Shown piece by piece: positions 1 through 10,734 of a stretch of DNA of 64,000 bases (positions are counted from its first letter, which is position 1; the number at the start of each line of letters is the position of its first letter). The notes under the pieces are model-generated. The model made no database searches. It saw nothing but the letters and a program-made list of their open reading frames with translations, and was not told the origin of the DNA. The stretch spans positions 35,890,033 to 35,954,032 of the forward strand of contig OY720344.1 in assembly GCA_963082975.1 (NCBI GenBank). Direction: 5' to 3'. Source of the stretch: Labia minor (taxonomy: Eukaryota; Arthropoda; Insecta; Dermaptera; Spongiphoridae). The position numbers were made by a program, and so were the translations under genes.

Positions 1-489
1 TGAGACATTTCGATAGAGATAATCGATTTAATAATATAAAACAACTAGGTTTTCGTTGTGATGGATATTTTTTATTTTTAGATTACTTTATAAAAATTTA
101 ATTAATAAATTTTTAATATATCTAATATTTTTTAACTTGCCTTAACTTTGTTAAAAGTTTGTTTTTGTATTAAATATAGACTTTTCTCTATATATTATAG
201 ATATAAAGATATATAAAATGTAAATTAAATAAAAAGAAATAAACAAATAAAAATAACTATATATTAACTAATAAGTTAATAATGTTTAATGATCTAGTTG
301 GCATAAAAATGTCATTTTGTTTAGTTACATTTATGATTAATAGATGTCTAATTTGTGATCAGCTGTTCATAATATTAGTAGAACCTCGAATAATAAAAAT
401 AAGAACAGTACATATATATATTTAATAAGTTTCAATCACAGACCATCACATCATCAATTCTTCAATTACATATAATTATATTAAATGTA
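1..489. other. AT-rich intergenic DNA, no gene seen
   Basis: The stretch has no open frame of note, no recognisable repeat termini and no RNA gene signature. It is long A/T tracts up to the first transposon boundary at 490. Confidence 0.6.
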
Positions 490-1153
490 GTACCGGGACC
501 CCGAGCCTCGGCTCGGTAATTAAGTTAAAAAAAATAATTCATTATTATTGGGTTTGGCTGGTAATATTAATACCTGGGACACCGAGCTCTCGCTCGACCC
601 TTTAAAAAATATTGATATATAATTCTTTAATTATTTATTACAATTATTAAATGTTGCATCATTGCATCAATCTGATTAAAATGAATGGGACTGGGGTCCT
701 CAATAATAATACCTGGTTGACCGAGCCACCACTCGGTCAATAAAAAAAAAATGATTCTTTATTATCGGGTTTGGCTGGTAATATTAATACCTGATTCACC
801 GAATCGCTATTCAAATAATAACATACAAACAGAAACATACAACAGCGTGTTTATATAAAACATATACCTGGGACACCGAACTATCGCTCGACCCTTTAAC
901 AAATTTATACAATTTATTTTTATATACTTTAAAAATTTTACAGTTTTTTAATTATTTATTATAATTGTTAAATGGGATTTCTAAAAATGACCCATTAAAA
1001 ATTTGTTTCCTAAAATGTTTCAAATTAATTAAAATAAATTGATTTTCATTTCAACATCTGGGACACCGAGCTATCGCTCGACCCTTTAACAATTATTATA
1101 TACTTTAAAAATTTTACAATTAACTTAATTACCGATCCGAGACTCGGGGTCCC

Positions 1154-1158
<5 letters not shown>
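490..1158. mobile_element. TIR element (GTACC family), full copy
   Basis: Non-autonomous DNA element of 669 bp. The left end starts GTACCGGGACCCCGAGCC and the right end is its inverse, about 38 bp with roughly 3 mismatches. It is flanked by TA on both sides (488-489 and 1159-1160), so a TA target duplication is likely. It has no coding frame. The interior holds at least five short palindromic modules of the form 'CACCGAGCT..CGCTCG' (near 571, 712, 789, 864 and 1058), often preceded by 'acctggga'. Partial copies lie at 15176, 35211 and 36118. The superfamily cannot be assigned without a transposase; Tc1/mariner-like is possible from the TA target. Confidence 0.75.
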
Positions 1159-1189
<31 letters not shown>

Positions 1190-1202
1190 AGAGAGAGAGA
1201 GA
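1159..1202. repeat. (TA)n then (GA)n microsatellite
   Basis: A run of TA dinucleotides passes directly into GA dinucleotides at the right flank of the TIR element. Confidence 0.85.
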
Positions 1203-1493
1203 TGGGGCAAAGATCCGCAGTTTTTGTTTGGGATTGTTTTTTAACCTTCCTAAGAAAGATACAATATAGGTTGAAAATCACCTGAAAGCCTGTTATTTTA
1301 ACCCTCTTAGGTGAATTTATAAGTTTCTAAATCAGTGTCATAAGAATAGTAGAGGTATTTAAACAAAATCTTCCATCAACAGACCTTTGCCCCTCCGAGT
1401 GAGAAAAAATCCAAGCTAGTAGGGCAAGGGTCTGAACCAACTAACAATTGCTCCTGTGGTGAACAACCGTCTCGAATCAAAATGAAAAAAATC

Positions 1494-1556
1494 AGCTGTG
1501 GCCAGACACAGAACCGACCGACGATTTGAAATAAATTAATTTCGAAACATTATATA
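1494..1556 (+). mobile_element. Solo hairpin end of the Helentron-like alpha family
   Basis: A CTGTG/CACAG hairpin followed by AACCGACCGAC and an AT-rich stretch matches the left end of the fuller copy at 1794-2412. The rest of the element is missing, so this is a truncated relic directly upstream of the LINE fragment. Confidence 0.5.
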
Positions 1557-1793
1557 TAAATATTATGACTCAATAGACCGGGAAAAACTTTTTGAAATCT
1601 TGATCTTAATGAATTTGCCTTGTAGGTAGTAAAGGAAGAGTAAGATGCGGGAATCAACTATCAGAAACTTTCGAAATTCGGAATGGGTTAAAACAAGGAG
1701 ACGCATTATCACCAATTCTATTTAATTTAGTTCTGGAATATGTAATTAGACAAATTAAGGAAAAATCAAACGGAATAGAATTTAAACACAATA

Positions 1794-2412
1794 AGTTGAC
1801 CTGTGGCCAGGTCCGAACCGACCGACTGTTTGAAATAAATTAATTTCCAGCTACAGAAACAATTTCAAATAATTTTAATATATCTATTAATGTAATAAAA
1901 ACAGATATGGATATAACATAAATATTTTTAATTTTATTTTATTTATAATATATAGCTGAAGTAGCCGGCGTTACCCGAGGCTGTGACGTCATGAAGGGCT
2001 GGGTGACGTCATATAATTTTAAATTAAGAAAAACATAATGAAGATGATTTTTCCCGAGGATAAAACCAATACATTCGTGGTGATATGTAAAAAAATCTCC
2101 TTATGTGAAATTTGGTGCGAAAATAACCCTTCCCTTCTTATCGTCGATCGCTAATACTACCACTTCCGGTTTCCGGATTTGCACCAAAAGTTGATCAATT
2201 CATCCCACTGATGCATTAAGTAAATATACCAAATTTCATCAAAATCCGTTAAGCCGTTCAGGCTGTACACATCTATACGGACGGACAGACATCATGCTAA
2301 AAATACTTTTTTCTGTTAAGAAAATGCATGATTCGTGGAGATATGTAAAAATCTCCACATGTGAAATTTGGTGTGAAAACAATACCTCCCTTACTATCGT
2401 CGGTCGGTAAAA
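1794..2412 (+). mobile_element. Helentron-like (HINE) element, alpha family, copy 1
   Basis: Non-autonomous element of about 0.6 kb inserted in the LINE RT. The left end carries a GACCTG/CAGGTC hairpin and then ACCGACCGAC. The right end is the inverse, GTCGGTCGGT, followed by AAAAA. Comparing the LINE copy at about 39.3 kb gives the uninterrupted target sequence. The interior contains a module resembling 'aaatttcatcaaaatccgtt' and a 'cggacggacagacatc' stretch. Copies: 20195-20817 (inverted) and 3393-3646 (right part only). Class assignment to Helentron/HINE is an inference from hairpin plus subterminal inverted repeat architecture. Confidence 0.7.
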
Positions 2413-2808
2413 ATTCAAGTATTAGGTTACGCAGACGACTTAAATATAATAGGAGATTCGGCAATTGCAATCAAAGATAGCGTAGAAAAATTAATCGAAT
2501 CAAGAAAAGAGGTGGGGCTGGAAATTAAGAGTGCTAAGACAATGTATTTAGTAACAGAAAGGAATAGTATTAAAATACAAAATATAGAATTTGAAAATGT
2601 AGAAAAATTTAAATACTTAGGTTCTGTAATAACGAAAGATAATGATATTCGAGAGGAGTTTAAAGCGAGGTTTCAATCGGGAAGTGCCTGCTATCATGCC
2701 GTAAAGGGGCTTATCGCGTCAAAATTATTATCAAAGGGGATAAAAATTAAAATATATTATATAAAACAATTATTTTACCGGTTGTATTATATGGAGCATG
2801 GTCTATGA

Positions 2809-3045
2809 CAGGGGTGGGCAAATACTTTTAAGCGCGGGCCAAAATGAAATTTTCAAAATGTCTCCCGGGCCGGAGAACCATATTTCGGAAACATCAAACC
2901 GGGACATTTGTAAAAATAAATCACATTTTTTTTAATGAAATGAAAGATCGAAATAAGAGCCAAAGTTTTTCAACGGGCCGGCGGGCCGGATAAAATAAGC
3001 AAAAGGGCCGGATTCGGCCCGCGGGCCAGCTTTTGCCCACCCCTG
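2809..3045. mobile_element. hAT MITE with perfect 8-bp target duplication
   Basis: 237 bp, starts CAGGGGTGGGCAAA and ends TTTGCCCACCCCTG. It is flanked by exact direct repeats GTCTATGA at 2801-2808 and 3046-3053. This is the classical hAT signature. The interior is GC-rich ('gggccggcgggccgg') and has no coding capacity. It interrupts the LINE C-terminal coding region. The perfect duplication suggests a fairly recent insertion. Confidence 0.95.
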
Positions 3046-3392
3046 GTCTATGACCTTAGGAGACGAGAGTAGATTTAGAGTATTTGAGAATAGGATTTTG
3101 CGAAGCAATTATGGGCCAAAGAAAGATGAGGTCACCGGGGAATGGCGGAGACTGCATAACTAGGAAATGCATGACCTCTATGCATCTTCAGATATAGTTA
3201 ATGTTATAAAATCTAGAGTGTGCGATTGGCAGGGCATGTGGTTAGAATGGGAGAGGAAAGAATGGCGAAAAATATATTGGTGTGGAGACCGAGTGGGAAA
3301 CGCCCGCTTGAAAGAATAAGGACGCGGTGGGTGTATAATGTTTGATGGGACGTGAGAGAGATGGTAGGGTTTGGAGGGTTATGGCTCAGAAT

Positions 3393-3646
3393 ATATCCGG
3401 TTTCCAGATAAACACCAAAAGCTGATGAATTCATGTTACTGAAGCATTAAGTAAATATACTAAATTTTATCAAAATCCGTTGAGCCGTTCAGTTGTACAC
3501 GTCTACACCGACACAACGGACAGACATCATGCTAAAAATACTTTTTTTCTGTTAACAAAATGCATTCGTGGAGATATTTAAAAATTTCCACATGTGAAAT
3601 TTGGTTTGAAAACAATACCTTCCCTTCTTATCATCGGTTGGTAAAA
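3393..3646 (+). mobile_element. Truncated alpha-family Helentron-like copy
   Basis: Matches the right part of the element at 1794-2412, from 'tatccggtttcc' through the 'ggacagacatcatgctaaaaa' module to the GGTTGGTAAAAA end. The hairpin end is absent. It adjoins the LINE tail directly. Confidence 0.75.
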
Positions 3647-4039
3647 AGACTTAATAAGAAATACTTTAAGTATAGGTTTTTTTTATTTATTTATTTTTAT
3701 CGTAAGTCAGAATAACTTGTGCTCAGTCTATTCCCAAAGACGGCCGCTTTTCACCATTGAAGAAACAGTAGCTTGTGCCTCTCATCCAATAACGACGTCG
3801 AGAAACAATTCATTTTCTTATTTCACAGCAATATTCATTGATGAGTTTTTTAGAAGAAAGCATCCTTCCGGAATTTTCGCAGTTTTTTCAAAATTACACG
3901 ATTTGTACCAAACAGAATCTCCGCATGAATCATTTGCGCTTGAGTCAGGGTCAGATAATTAAAAAGATTGAAAGAAATTTTTAATACACGTGTAAAATGA
4001 CTAATAAAACTAGATACAGTATCTATATTTTTACAATGA

Positions 4040-4578
4040 ACTAAAAAGAATAAAATAATTTTTCTATAAGCCTGACAAAGTTTATGGATGAATTGCTTCA
4101 TATTCAACGAAAAACGTTGGGCACATTTAGTTTTATTTATTTATATGAAAAATCAAGTCAAATTTTTGTAATAATAAAAATTTTATTAAACACATAAACT
4201 GATAAATTTTTTTATTATGCAATAAAATTAATCAATCAAGATCTAAGAAATTAATATTTTATTATTTTTCAATGTAATATACTTATATAGAAGTATGAAA
4301 CAAATTTTAAAAGAATGATTATTTTCTTAAATTTACATATTATCAACCAAAGTCAAAACAGTTAATTATATCAGAAGAAAAGCGTTACTTGTTAATCAAA
4401 TGTTTTAGTGTATGTTAGTATTTATATAAATTATAGCTCTATAAAGGAATTACAATTGCATAGAAATAAAGTAGAAAGCAAATGAAAACTAAATGCGCCA
4501 AACGTTTTTCGTTGTTTATGAAGAAATTCATTCATAAACTTTGCAAGGCTTATAGAAAATTATTTTATTCTTTTTAGT
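4040..4578. mobile_element. Foldback-type element with ~95-bp inverted arms
   Basis: The arm at 4040-4135 and the inverse arm at 4485-4578 match at about 90 percent by eye, sharing 'aacgaaaaacgtt' and 'aataaaataatttt' landmarks. The centre (4136-4484) is AT-rich and non-coding. No target duplication was found, so this could also be the paired TIRs of a deleted DNA transposon. Confidence 0.6.
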
Positions 4579-5037
4579 GAAATTTTAATTCGAGAAATTT
4601 ATTTAATATAACAAAAGGAAAAGAAAAAAAATTTGCAAATTGAATAAAAAAAAAAAGAAAATATTAATTTTTTAAAACTTATTTTATGTATTTTTATTAA
4701 GTAAATGTTATTATTGAGAAGTAATGTTTTTAAAAAATATTAATTATATTAATTAAAAATTTCTCTTTTTATGTTATAAATTATTTTGAATTTTTTCAAA
4801 ATTTATCAATATTTATCCGTCAGATGGCGTGAATGAAAAAGCGATTACTGGTCATTCATTATTTTATATATATCTTTATTTATGCACAAAAAATTAATTG
4901 ACATAATTATTAGTTTAATTTGCCTTTTAAAATAAAAGAATTAATAAATTTGTAAAAAAAATATATAAGGCTTAAAAAAAATTATGTTTTGGCAAGATTC
5001 GAAAACCACGGAAGCAAAAACAGCGCATCTTTAATTA

Positions 5038-5153
5038 AGTGAAAAATTATTTATTCAAAGATAAAACGGACATTTCGGCAATCAATATTGTTTTTTCCAG
5101 AGTATTGCCGAAATGTTGGTTTTATATCCAAATAAATAATTTTTAACTTAACT
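5038..5153. repeat. Palindromic hairpin 3' of P-like copy 1
   Basis: Two arms of about 45 bp, with ACATTTCGGCAA facing TTGCCGAAATGT, lie 275-390 bp beyond the stop codon of the P-like transposase. A diverged copy of the same palindrome (11660-11777) lies in a comparable position beyond P-like copy 2, so it is part of the transposon's 3' region rather than host DNA. Confidence 0.65.
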
Positions 5154-5427
5154 GAAAATTTAACAATCTTTTACATATCTAAAAAAAACGAATAATGTTC
5201 ATTTAATATACAATATTTATTTGAAAATAAATTAAAATTACAAAATACTATTTACAAAATTGGTGATGCTACTAGAAAACATTTCTGTTACACATTTTAA
5301 CAAAGTGACGTAATAAAATTTTATGTAAAAGAAGGGTTGTGAAATCATCATCAAAAGAAAGCAGGGATGACGGGATTAGAAATTAATGGAAGAAGATTAG
5401 AGTGATGATGTTAGGTATATTTAAATT

Positions 5428-8400
5428 TTATGTAATTTGGGAAGTTAAAAGTAGATTGTAGGAGAGGAGAGTTCGATCGCCATCATCTTCACAATTCGAC
5501 CCGAAGCTACATTTTACAATATTATTGAAAATAACTGTTTTGTATGCATCAACGAATTGTAAAGTTGATGGTATGCTACCACACAACCCTCTAGTAATAC
5601 TAAATAGATTCTCTAAGGGATCTTGATTTAAAGATCTTGTAGTTAGATTCTTGAAACCAACATTCTGTAGAGAATCCCATAAATACTGTACGTTGCCGAT
5701 TGTGGCAATCAATAATGTTAAAAATTGAGGGCTAGCCACGCCCTTCCCTCCGGCTATAAATTTAAGCTCTGTCAATGTTTGTCTAGCTTTTTTCCAAAAA
5801 TGAATGTGAATTGAACTTTTAGTCAATTTTCGGGCAAGACGTTTCGAGGAATTAGAATGAGAAGAATTGAGAGAGTCGAACAAGTCATTCATAAATAAAA
5901 CAAATCGTGATGTTCCCATTGTGTCCATTGATTTATCTCCCGTCAGCAAGAGAAGCCAAGCAGAAATGGACCGACTAAAAACTTGAGAAGCAAGTTTCAC
6001 TTGCATTTTTTGCCGAGTTGTGGGATTAACATGAGCATCAGTGAGTTGGGTAGCTCGTGCTTCTCCTGAGATTCTCCTGTCCAATTCGTTCAAATGCTGT
6101 ATGTCACTCCACTTTGCCAACTTGCCTTCGTATTCGATATTTTTAGTCATGAAACTGTTCCTCATGCATTTTAGCAGATAAGGAAGGTCGAAAAGATGGA
6201 CAATTTCATAATCTCCAATATTGTATATGAATTTGTTAGCTACCGTGCCAGATTCTGCCGAAAGTGAACGTATGGCAGCAATATTCCTCAGACTACCGAC
6301 ACAGACCGATGCGACCACTGTAAAATTTGTTTGCTCATGAACAGCCTGTACAACCTCCCTGATCAACTTTTTTAATATATATTTATTCGCTGCATTTCGT
6401 GTAAAATAAAACGCTATGGGTTGCTTCCACTTACCAGCAATGCCACGAATCATAAATACTAAAACATGATCAGCGAGCTTATGTCCACTTTCTGCTCCTG
6501 TTTCCCCAAAAGTGTGTTTTCGTGAAGTGACATTGCTTGTTTGGAAACATTTATTTATTTCCATCTCGCCAAAAATTAGTGTGCAATAACGTTCTAGCAC
6601 AGGCAGACTATTGGAAATAATGTTTAAATATTTAAACAATTGACTGTTGATGCCAGTCGTTACTTGTAAATTGTTTAACGTACGTTGAAGAGTTATTACC
6701 GAAGGAAAAGATAATTTTTTTTCTAAATATCGGTAACATCTAGGGCTATGTTTCATAATAGATATTAAAAGGGCCTTTTCTTGCAAAGAATATCGGCGGG
6801 ATTCTTTGGATTCCAGGAAATTTTTTAGGAGGTATAAAACAAAAGTTCGAAGTAGGACAGGAAGTTTATGAATATTATTGATATTTTGAAATGATTTGTG
6901 GGAAATGATGCCATCTTTTGTTTCATTACTATTTTTGTTTATAATTCTTGTTCTTACTCTATTTTGTTTGAGCAAACGTTTAACTTGGCATTTTTTGGCG
7001 AAAAATTTTTGTTTTCTGGGAGATAAATCTTTTATCTTAAAACAATTTAACTTGCGCAAGTATGTATCCCCTATTTTACCTGCAAAATATAATTAAGTTA
7101 AAAACGATTTAAAACACAAATACTACAACTAAATATTTTATTTAATTGTAAACATTTTTTATTTTCAAATTTATCTAAAAGAAATAATTTAATTTTTGCA
7201 CATATTTTTGTATTTTTCATCTTGATCATTATAGATCATTTTCCGTTTTCAACAGAAATAATTGTTTATAATTACTTAATTTATAAAAAAATACTTATTA
7301 CTTGTTTTATATCCTTTTAGATAATTATATATTTATTTCACATTTTTTTTAATAACCAAATTGTTAAACTAAAAATAAGAATTGTGACTCAACTAGGGTT
7401 ATTTAATTTAAGGATTCAAGTAATCCTTTGTAACAGTATATGCTTTAAGTGTATTTTTTTAATTCATTTTTTTTTAAATTAAAAGACTAATGTGAATTCA
7501 TGATAGTAATTGACATCGATGTTAGTTATAAATAGTCACTTGTTTACTTAACCTGGACTCATGGATAACATAACTTAACATAGCACAGGAAAACATCATA
7601 TAAAACATTGTTAATTTCTTATGTTTTTTTGTGTTGTCTTATGATATATTTGTTATGTTATCAATTAACTCACCTTGAATAAGAATTTACAATAAATTAC
7701 TTTAGCTAAGCTTCGATAATTAACAATAAGAAAAGATTAATAATTTATTTCCCATATCTAAAATAATTAAGTAATTAATAACCTGGACGAAAATTAGCTT
7801 GTTTTGCATAATAACTTTTTTCCATTATTGATATTTTGATATTACTGGTAGCCTGAAACACTGCGAACCTTAAACACCGAAATACACATTTTACACTTCT
7901 TAAATACATACAACTGGGAAGAGTAGAAGGTAGAGCACTAATCTCTTTTGCATTAGAATTGGAATCACTTGGCGGTGATTCGATACTGCCCGATGTTTCT
8001 GCTAATTCAACCTCCGGTTGTCCAACCTGTGGATTAGGGAGTTCATCAATAACTAAAAAAACAGAATAAAAGAGATAATTAGAAATTTATTCTCTAACTA
8101 ATAATTACATTAAATTCTACAATAAAAATTTAAAAACTCAAAAAATAATTCCCAAGGAATTTTTAAAGAGAACTAATGTATATATGCAATTTTTATTTGC
8201 AATTTCGAATTATTAAGAATCACAAAACATACCATCTTGATGTACATTCATGGGCACCCTTCCAAGAACTAATTTTTTCTTCTCCGGTGTATGAAAGTCG
8301 TAGTCTTTAAAATGAAGGCGGCATACTCGGTATTTAAGCATTTGACCATATGGAAGGTCGAGTAAATCATTCCGATCCAATTGTTTTATCCATCTTTTAC

Positions 8401-8494
8401 GTAAATTATCATTCTTGGGAAAACAGAACATGTGACCCCGTTCTTCTACAGGAATTGAATTTGTTATACAACCAAGATGGGCACAACCAAAGTA
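5428..8494 (-). CDS. P element-like THAP transposase, three exons (copy 1)
   Basis: Exons on the minus strand are 8494-8233, 8052-7912 and 7079-5428, with AG/GT borders and phases 0-1, 1-1 and 1-0, reading about 684 residues without a stop. An upstream exon with the start codon is not identified. Exon 1 is a THAP zinc finger: Cys4-x4-Cys9 and Cys58-x2-His61, with invariant FP (25-26), W35 and a final 'RVPMNV' (AVPTIF-like). Exon 2 is a short acidic/serine linker. Exon 3 is the P-type RNase-H transposase ending with a 'DPLENLFS' box that carries the third acidic residue. The other two catalytic aspartates seen as 'FDEMEI' and 'CDCASRN' in copy 2 are here 'FGEMEI' (about residue 305) and 'CVGSLRN' (about residue 395). 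It should therefore be catalytically dead although the frame is open. Confidence 0.9.
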
Positions 8495-8542
8495 CTGAAA
8501 ATAATATATAATATATTAAGGTATAGATTAGAGACACCGGAC

Positions 8543-8664
8543 ACCTCTCGAAATTTGATGAACCAGTTGATTCTTTGATTAATTCTAAGAAACTTTTTCC
8601 TTAGGTAATTCTTGGGTAAACTTCTAGTTTTCGAGATAAAAAGGATTAAATATTGGATATAAAT
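8543..8664. repeat. Inverted repeat arm, left
   Basis: About 120 bp from 'cacctctcgaaatttgatga' to 'ggatataaat', with 'ctagttttcgagata' inside, is the inverse of 10735-10873. The two arms enclose about 2.07 kb holding a MITE, a tandem repeat, a DD41D element and a foldback. The left arm lies immediately upstream of the THAP exon. Confidence 0.75.
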
Positions 8665-9135
8665 CCATTGATATCCCATTTAGCTATCATGTTTTATCAG
8701 TTTGATGACCAGCAGAGGGCGCGGCTAATTTCGTTTTTTATACACTTTTACTTAACTCACTCTGTCCGGTTGTACGCGGGTTGTCCGCGGCATTTTATAA
8801 TCGATATTTCAACAACTTCCCGTCATTCAATCAACTTGAAATTTTGCATACGCGCCTGCTCCTGCTAATAATACACGAATCAATTGAAAAATCCACTGAA
8901 TTATTTATCTATTAGTGGTAATTAATTAACTAAACTTTCATATGCGGAATATGGAATAGTTCACTATTTCAATCATAGATGGCGATAGCAGTTCTAGAGG
9001 TGCTCAAGCCGTTTTAAACTAAAAGTTTTTGCAACACACATTATATTTACAAATGTCAAAACATCTCTAATTAACCACGTAATATTTCTTCTTCTGGCCG
9101 ATTATAAGTTCCAGGAATCGGTTGTCTTCTTATAT

Positions 9136-9382
9136 ATATGAAGACCTTAGAGCGAAACAATGGTAAGCCACTTTTGTAGAAAATTGTTTTATTCTTAATT
9201 ATATATATCTAAGAAATAATAGTTGCTGACTTTTTCCCTTTACTGATATTACATATTGAGCAAATTTGAAATATATGCAGTAAACCCAATGTTTTCTATC
9301 TTTTTTCTAAACTTTAAACTGCAATATCTCAACATTTTGATTTTGTGGCTTACCACTGTTTCGCTCTAAGGTCTTCATATAT
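9136..9382. mobile_element. MITE with TATGAAGACC termini, copy 1
   Basis: 247 bp. The ends are TATATGAAGACCTTAGAGCG and its inverse, and the TIRs run on through 'aatggtaagccac'. It is flanked by TA-rich sequence. A nearly identical copy in inverse orientation is at 47595-47842, which points to recent mobility. It has no coding frame. Confidence 0.85.
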
Positions 9383-9403
9383 AAAAAATAAACATACACA
9401 TAC

Positions 9404-9443
<40 letters not shown>

Positions 9444-9470
9444 CAGAAATAAAAAGTTAGTAGTTAGTCT

Positions 9471-9560
9471 TGATTCTAACTTGATAGTGTCGTGATATTG
9501 CGATTCTAACTTTACAGTGTCGTGATAGTGTGATTCTAACTTTCCAGTGTCTTGATAGTG
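9471..9560. repeat. ~31-bp tandem repeat, about 3 units
   Basis: The unit 'gattctaactttacagtgtcg' plus 'tgatagtgt' recurs three times with small changes. It lies between the (TA)n tract at 9410-9440 and the DD41D element. Confidence 0.75.
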
Positions 9561-9640
9561 TTGTGTATGTATTGAGCTCAAAAAACCTAAAAAAATGAAA
9601 ACCGAGCAGTTCTTGAGGCGCTGAACACGACTAAAAAGTA

Positions 9641-10370
9641 CAGGGAGCGGCAAAATGATCTGACGGTTTTAAAATGTAAATAACTCAATCGTTTTAAGAG
9701 ATACAAAGTGTTTTATTGCATATTACAGATTGCTATTTATGAACATTTATAAAAATAACCAAAGAAATGTTTATGTGTTCCGTTTAAGATTTGAAGATGA
9801 CATCTTTCAAATGATGACCATCTTGGGCCATGCATTCTTCCAATCTTGCACTGAAATTGTCAAACACTTTCCCTAACATTGCAGGAGGAAGGTTGGCTAT
9901 TTCTTGGCGTATGGCTTCCTTGAAGTCATCCAATGTGCGGGGTTTGTTTGTGTACACTCTTGATTTCAGCAGTCCCCACAAGAAAAAGTCACAAATGATG
10001 AGATCCGGGGAGCGAGGTGGCCACGCAATGTCCCCGAAACGCGAGATGACTCGGTCACGAAACTTGCTTCTTAAGAAGTTCATTACCTCATCGGCTGTGT
10101 GGGCAGTTGCCCCATCCTGCTGGAACCAAATTCTGCTGCGGTTTAAGCGTTTTCTGCATAGTTCGGGGATAAGGAAGTTTTTCAAAAGAGTCAGGTATCG
10201 TTGTGAGTTGACGGTTACAGTTCGACCGTTTTCTTCAAAAAAGTATGGGCCTATAACACAATAAATGTTCATAAATAGCAATCTGTAATATGCAATAAAA
10301 CACTTTGTTTCTCTTAAAACGATTGAGTTATTTACATTTTAAAACCGTCAGATCATTTTGCCGCTCCCTG
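9641..10370 (-). mobile_element. DD41D mariner-related element, deletion derivative with ~113-bp TIRs
   Basis: 730 bp, flanked by TA at 9639-9640 and 10371-10372. The ends read CAGGGAGCGGCAAAATGATC, and the inverted termini extend for about 113 bp with about one mismatch. The only coding content is the C-terminal part of the transposase on the minus strand, whose frame starts inside one TIR, so a deletion has fused the TIR to the middle of the gene. The element sits between the arms of the larger 8543/10735 inverted repeat. Confidence 0.9.
9784..10281 (-). pseudogene. IS630/Tc1-mariner (DD41D) transposase, C-terminal part
   Basis: 165 codons. 'FQQDGATAHT' carries the second catalytic Asp, and 'PPRSPDLIICDFFLWG' the third acidic position as Asp. 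The spacing between the two Asp residues, counted in the translation, is 41, which is the DD41D class. The N-terminal helix-turn-helix region and the first Asp are missing. The C-terminus 'MAQDGHHLKDVIFKS' looks complete. It is non-functional by truncation. Confidence 0.88.
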
Positions 10371-10378
10371 TATAAAAT

Positions 10379-10590
10379 AAATTTAAGTAAAAAGAAATCT
10401 TTTTAAAAAATACACTTTACTTAAAATTGCACTAAAAAGTAAAAAATAAAATCACTGTAAATGGAAGCAAATGTTTTACGGTGTTATTATAATTTGAGCG
10501 CACACACTTTACAGTGATTTTATTTTTTACTTTTTAGTGCAATTTTAAGTAAAGTGTATTTTTTAAAAAGATTTCTTTTTACTTAAATTT
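10379..10590. mobile_element. Near-perfect foldback palindrome, 82-bp arms
   Basis: The arms at 10379-10461 and 10508-10590 are almost identical inverses, and the 46-bp spacer contains 'gcaaatgttttacggtg'. Such long perfect arms indicate a young foldback/MITE. It lies 9 bp from the DD41D element, so a shared insertion hotspot or nested event is possible. No clear target duplication was seen. Confidence 0.85.
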
Positions 10591-10734
10591 TTTCAGTTCG
10601 GATTGTATATAGAAAAATAAAAAAATTAATTAATTAAATAATTTCCCTATATTCAAACCGAACAGAAAAAATTAGTGAATTAGTCAATAAAAATTACTTA
10701 ATGGCTGCGACATTTCGACATTCATAACCATCAA

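Larger units (their letters stand above)
1563..3392 (+). pseudogene. LINE reverse transcriptase fragment, degenerate and twice interrupted
   Basis: Conceptual translation gives RT pieces: 'YDSIDREKLFEIL' at about 1564, 'GLKQGDALSPILFNLVLEY' at about 1684-1740, and 'GYADDLNIIGD' at about 2420 with the catalytic ADD. The characteristic C-terminal tail follows, with a short stretch of open frame at 2512-2808 and then remnants such as 'LERIRTRW' to about 3390. A Helentron-like element (1794-2412) splits the RT before the YADD box, and a hAT MITE (2809-3045) splits the C-terminus. Stops and frameshifts make it non-functional. It belongs to the same family as the minus-strand copy at 38545-40862, which retains the endonuclease start. 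Confidence 0.85.

Noticed and set aside
3717..3962. 81-codon open frame
   Set aside because: No family resemblance, no splice logic, and it overlaps open text on the other strand; length is within chance for this DNA.
9375..9653. 92-codon minus-strand frame with 'HDTVKLESQYHDTIKLES' repeats
   Set aside because: The repetitive protein is just the translation of a 31-bp tandem repeat and a TA microsatellite.
9830..10264. 144-codon plus-strand frame
   Set aside because: It is the antisense shadow of the DD41D transposase remnant, which has recognisable motifs on the minus strand.
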